Shown here piece after piece: positions 62,082-64,000 of a stretch of DNA of 64,000 nt. Position numbers and translations under genes: made by a program. Where the stretch lies: NCBI GenBank assembly GCA_910587715.1, contig CAJUMV010000012.1:23045-87044 (forward strand), given 5' to 3'. Source of the DNA: an uncultured Lachnospiraceae bacterium. GTDB taxonomy: Bacteria > Bacillota > Clostridia > Lachnospirales > Lachnospiraceae. The notes beneath the pieces were generated by a model. The model had not been told where the DNA came from, did not search any database, and saw only the letters and a list, made by a program, of their open reading frames with translations. How positions within the stretch are numbered: the first letter of the stretch is position 1; the number at the start of each line of letters is the position of its first letter.

Positions 62082-63290
62082 ATGGCGAATATCAGAGAAT
62101 ATTTCAGAAAAAAGGAAAAGCGGGACGGCGAGCAGAGAGCACCCAGAATCAGTTATCGGGAAAAAATCAAGAGTCATAAATTTACTGTGTTTTACAGGGT
62201 GACTCTCGTGCTGATACTGCTTGCGTCTTTGGGCGCTGTGGCTTTTATACAATGGCAGAACAAGGTTTATACGGAAAGCGTGGAGCTTTCAAACGTGGAA
62301 ATCAAGATTCCGTCCGATGCGCAGATGATGCCCTTTGCGTCGCATCTTCTTACTTATAGTAAGGATGGAATCAGCTGCATGGATACCAAAGGGAATGCGG
62401 TGTGGAATCAGACCTTTGAAATGCAGAATCCCATGGTGGATATCAATCAGAACGTGGTGGCGGTTGGAGATTATAATGGCAGGGAAATTTATGTGATGAA
62501 CACGGAGTCTGTGCTGGGCAATATCACAACCAACCGACCGGTGCGTGATTTTTGTGTGTCTGCAGGCGGGGTGGTGGCAGCGGTGCTGGATGATACAAAT
62601 GTCACTTTAATATGTCTGTATGATGCCAAAGGACAAGAACTGGTGCGTTTTCGGACGACCATGAAGGAAAGCGGTTACCCGGCGGAGGTTTCTATCTCAC
62701 CGAGCGGGGAGCTTGTATGTGTTTCTTATCTGTATGTAGACAGTGGGCATATGAAGTCCAGTGTGGCTTTTTATAATTTTGGCGCGGTGGGACAAAACAA
62801 CACGGACAATTATGTGAGCGGTTATGATTATATAGATACGGTAGTACCGTTTGCGCGGTTTATGGATAATCGTTCTCTCTTTGCAGTGTCTGACGACAGA
62901 ATTATGTTTTTTGGCGGCGCGCAGAAGCCTATGACGATAGCGGAGAAGCTGCTTGATGAAGAGGTGCGGGGCGTTTATTACGGAAGCGAATATGTGGGGC
63001 TGGTCTTTAACAGCAGGGAGAGCGGCAGCAGATACCGGCTGGATGTGTACAATAAGTCGGGCGACTCTGTGTGTTCCATTACATATGATATAGAATGCAG
63101 GGATATTTTGTTCCATGACGACCAGATTATTATTTATAATGAATCCGACTGCCAGATTTATAACAGCAGAGGAATGCAGAAGTATGCCGGAAAATTTAAC
63201 AAGACGGCTTTGATGCTGATACCGCAGAATGCATCCTACACTTATATGGTGGTAACGCCGGAATCTATCGATACGATAGAATTGAAATGA
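62082..63290 (+). CDS. DUF5711-like membrane-anchored beta-propeller protein
   Basis: A 402-residue protein. A basic cytoplasmic start (about 1-38) and one transmembrane helix (about 39-60) lead to an outside domain made of repeated beta units, with GISCMDTKGNAVWNQ, NVVAVGDYNGREIYVMN and LISICLYD-like segments, as in WD40/PQQ-type propellers. It resembles the DUF5711 group found in Lachnospiraceae; function is unknown. It lies between LysM and CvpA-like genes, which suggests envelope work. The ribosome site is weak (AAGGATACGACAG). Confidence 0.75.
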   Translation: MANIREYFRKKEKRDGEQRAPRISYREKIKSHKFTVFYRVTLVLILLASLGAVAFIQWQNKVYTESVELSNVEIKIPSDAQMMPFASHLLTYSKDGISCMDTKGNAVWNQTFEMQNPMVDINQNVVAVGDYNGREIYVMNTESVLGNITTNRPVRDFCVSAGGVVAAVLDDTNVTLICLYDAKGQELVRFRTTMKESGYPAEVSISPSGELVCVSYLYVDSGHMKSSVAFYNFGAVGQNNTDNYVSGYDYIDTVVPFARFMDNRSLFAVSDDRIMFFGGAQKPMTIAEKLLDEEVRGVYYGSEYVGLVFNSRESGSRYRLDVYNKSGDSVCSITYDIECRDILFHDDQIIIYNESDCQIYNSRGMQKYAGKFNKTALMLIPQNASYTYMVVTPESIDTIELK

Positions 63291-63364
63291 TTATTTGACA
63301 CAGGTCGAAGCATTTATTGCCGGGACCGTAATCATATGATGCGATAAATCAGGTTGATATTACG

Positions 63365-63766
63365 ATGAGACAAGAATTGCTTATGTTCGTCTTTTCGGCG
63401 ATTGTACTTATATTATTTATATGGAGAGTCCGGGGAGGGTATGCCTGCGGTATGATGCAGGAAATAGTCAATCTTTTATCGGGCGTGATTTCTCTGGCGT
63501 GTGTAGCGTTGATTTTTCTCGCGGTCACAAGTGCAATGAGTAAGTCAACGCATATTTTGACAGCTTGTATCATAGCTCTGATTTTGTTGGGGATTCTTTT
63601 TAAGGTGTGTCGCCTGATTTTTGCACCGCTGCTGGCTGTCAGCAATATTTGTATAGTAAGCGGCATTAACAAAGTATTAGGCGCTGCAATGGGTGCAGCG
63701 GAGGCATGTCTGTTGGCATATTTTTCCTATAAAGCGCTGGCTCATTTCGGAATTTATGTGCTTTGA
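63365..63766 (+). CDS. CvpA-like small membrane protein
   Basis: A 133-residue protein with four hydrophobic helices. The layout is that of CvpA family proteins: an N-terminal helix, GGYACGMMQEIVNLLSG near residue 24, and a late INKVLGAAMGAAEACLLAY. CvpA is linked to colicin V export and envelope integrity in enterics; the role here is not known. It is the last gene before the terminal promoter. Confidence 0.7.
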   Translation: MRQELLMFVFSAIVLILFIWRVRGGYACGMMQEIVNLLSGVISLACVALIFLAVTSAMSKSTHILTACIIALILLGILFKVCRLIFAPLLAVSNICIVSGINKVLGAAMGAAEACLLAYFSYKALAHFGIYVL

Positions 63767-63808
63767 TTTTTTTCTTAAAAAAATTTCAAAAAAATTCCTA
63801 AAAACCCG

Positions 63809-63837
63809 TTGACATCCAATTATTCTTCTGCTATTAT
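63809..63837 (+). promoter_or_regulatory. Strong promoter with UP-like element, perhaps for an rRNA operon
   Basis: A-tract-rich DNA (63776-63803) precedes TTGACA (63809-63814), 17 bases, TATTAT (63832-63837). The 160-base transcribed tail to the window end has no gene; it holds CCTGCGGAAATTA/CCTACGGAATTAA repeats and a segment (from about 63945) that resembles leaders in front of 16S rRNA in related bacteria. Confidence 0.6.
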
Positions 63838-64000
63838 ATGAAAGTCGCCTGCCGCGGAGTAAATTCCTGCGGAAATTAACCGAAGTAAATTCCTACGGAA
63901 TTAACTTCTGAAGAATGCTTCGCTTTGGGTGATTGAGTATATAGAACCTTGACAAATAAACAGTAATGCAACCCTGAAAAGATTCCAAAGAGACGAAGTA

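Overview
The window looks like chromosomal DNA of an anaerobic, low-to-moderate GC Gram-positive gut bacterium, most likely a member of the Lachnospiraceae (Clostridia). This rests on the large clostridial-type SRP RNA, the split transketolase, Rpn and Uma2 family genes, Msm-type sugar ABC transport genes, strong AGGAGG ribosome sites and TTGACA-17-TATAAT promoters. The species cannot be named from the sequence alone.

Layout. (1) 2-7333: an L-arabinose and pentose-phosphate block. A partial AraR-type regulator is followed by AraR-like operators, araA, araB, araD, a split transketolase pair and rpe. Together they take arabinose through ribulose and ribulose-5-P to xylulose-5-P and the non-oxidative pentose pathway. 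(2) 7357-11036: an AAA/DUF4143 ATPase and a MATE exporter on the minus strand, then an orphan BlaI-type repressor. (3) 11371-17559: a 2062-residue beta-rich surface-type protein whose signal peptide is missing. (4) 17826-32137: an exopolysaccharide/capsule locus. GC-rich assembly genes (SH3 membrane protein, CpsB-type phosphatase, Wzz-type protein, CpsD-type kinase, priming glycosylphosphotransferase) lead into an AT-rich strain-specific cassette: GT4, glycerophosphotransferase, Wzy, two GT2 enzymes, pyruvyltransferase, Wzx and an acyltransferase. Two poly-G tracts, G10 in the kinase tail and G11 in the acyltransferase, sit at frame-deciding positions and suggest phase variation.

(5) 32264-38490: the most unusual part. 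It holds an Rpn-type PD-(D/E)XK gene, a VanZ gene, a Uma2-type PD-(D/E)XK gene and a decayed Rpn copy. The two nuclease-like proteins belong to different families, yet share the same promoter layout, the same three-stem 5' leader and nearly the same 45-residue C-terminal tail. (6) 38572-42599: GNAT acetyltransferase, HD-GYP-type phosphohydrolase, a YesL-like membrane protein and a Cache-GGDEF diguanylate cyclase. (7) 42939-52306: a sugar ABC binding protein and two permeases behind a LacI-type operator; a copper module (CsoR box, csoR, and a copA whose C-terminal CopZ domain has its own ribosome site); an MsmK/UgpC-type ATPase; and a CdaR/PucR-type regulator.

(8) 52458-63766: housekeeping. 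An unknown protein, a radical SAM enzyme, SRP RNA and tRNA-Ser(CGA) on the minus strand, then tadA, a phosphofructokinase, dnaX, ybaB, recR, an aldose epimerase, a LysM protein, a DUF5711-like protein and a CvpA-like protein. The window ends in a strong promoter and leader that may start an rRNA operon just outside.
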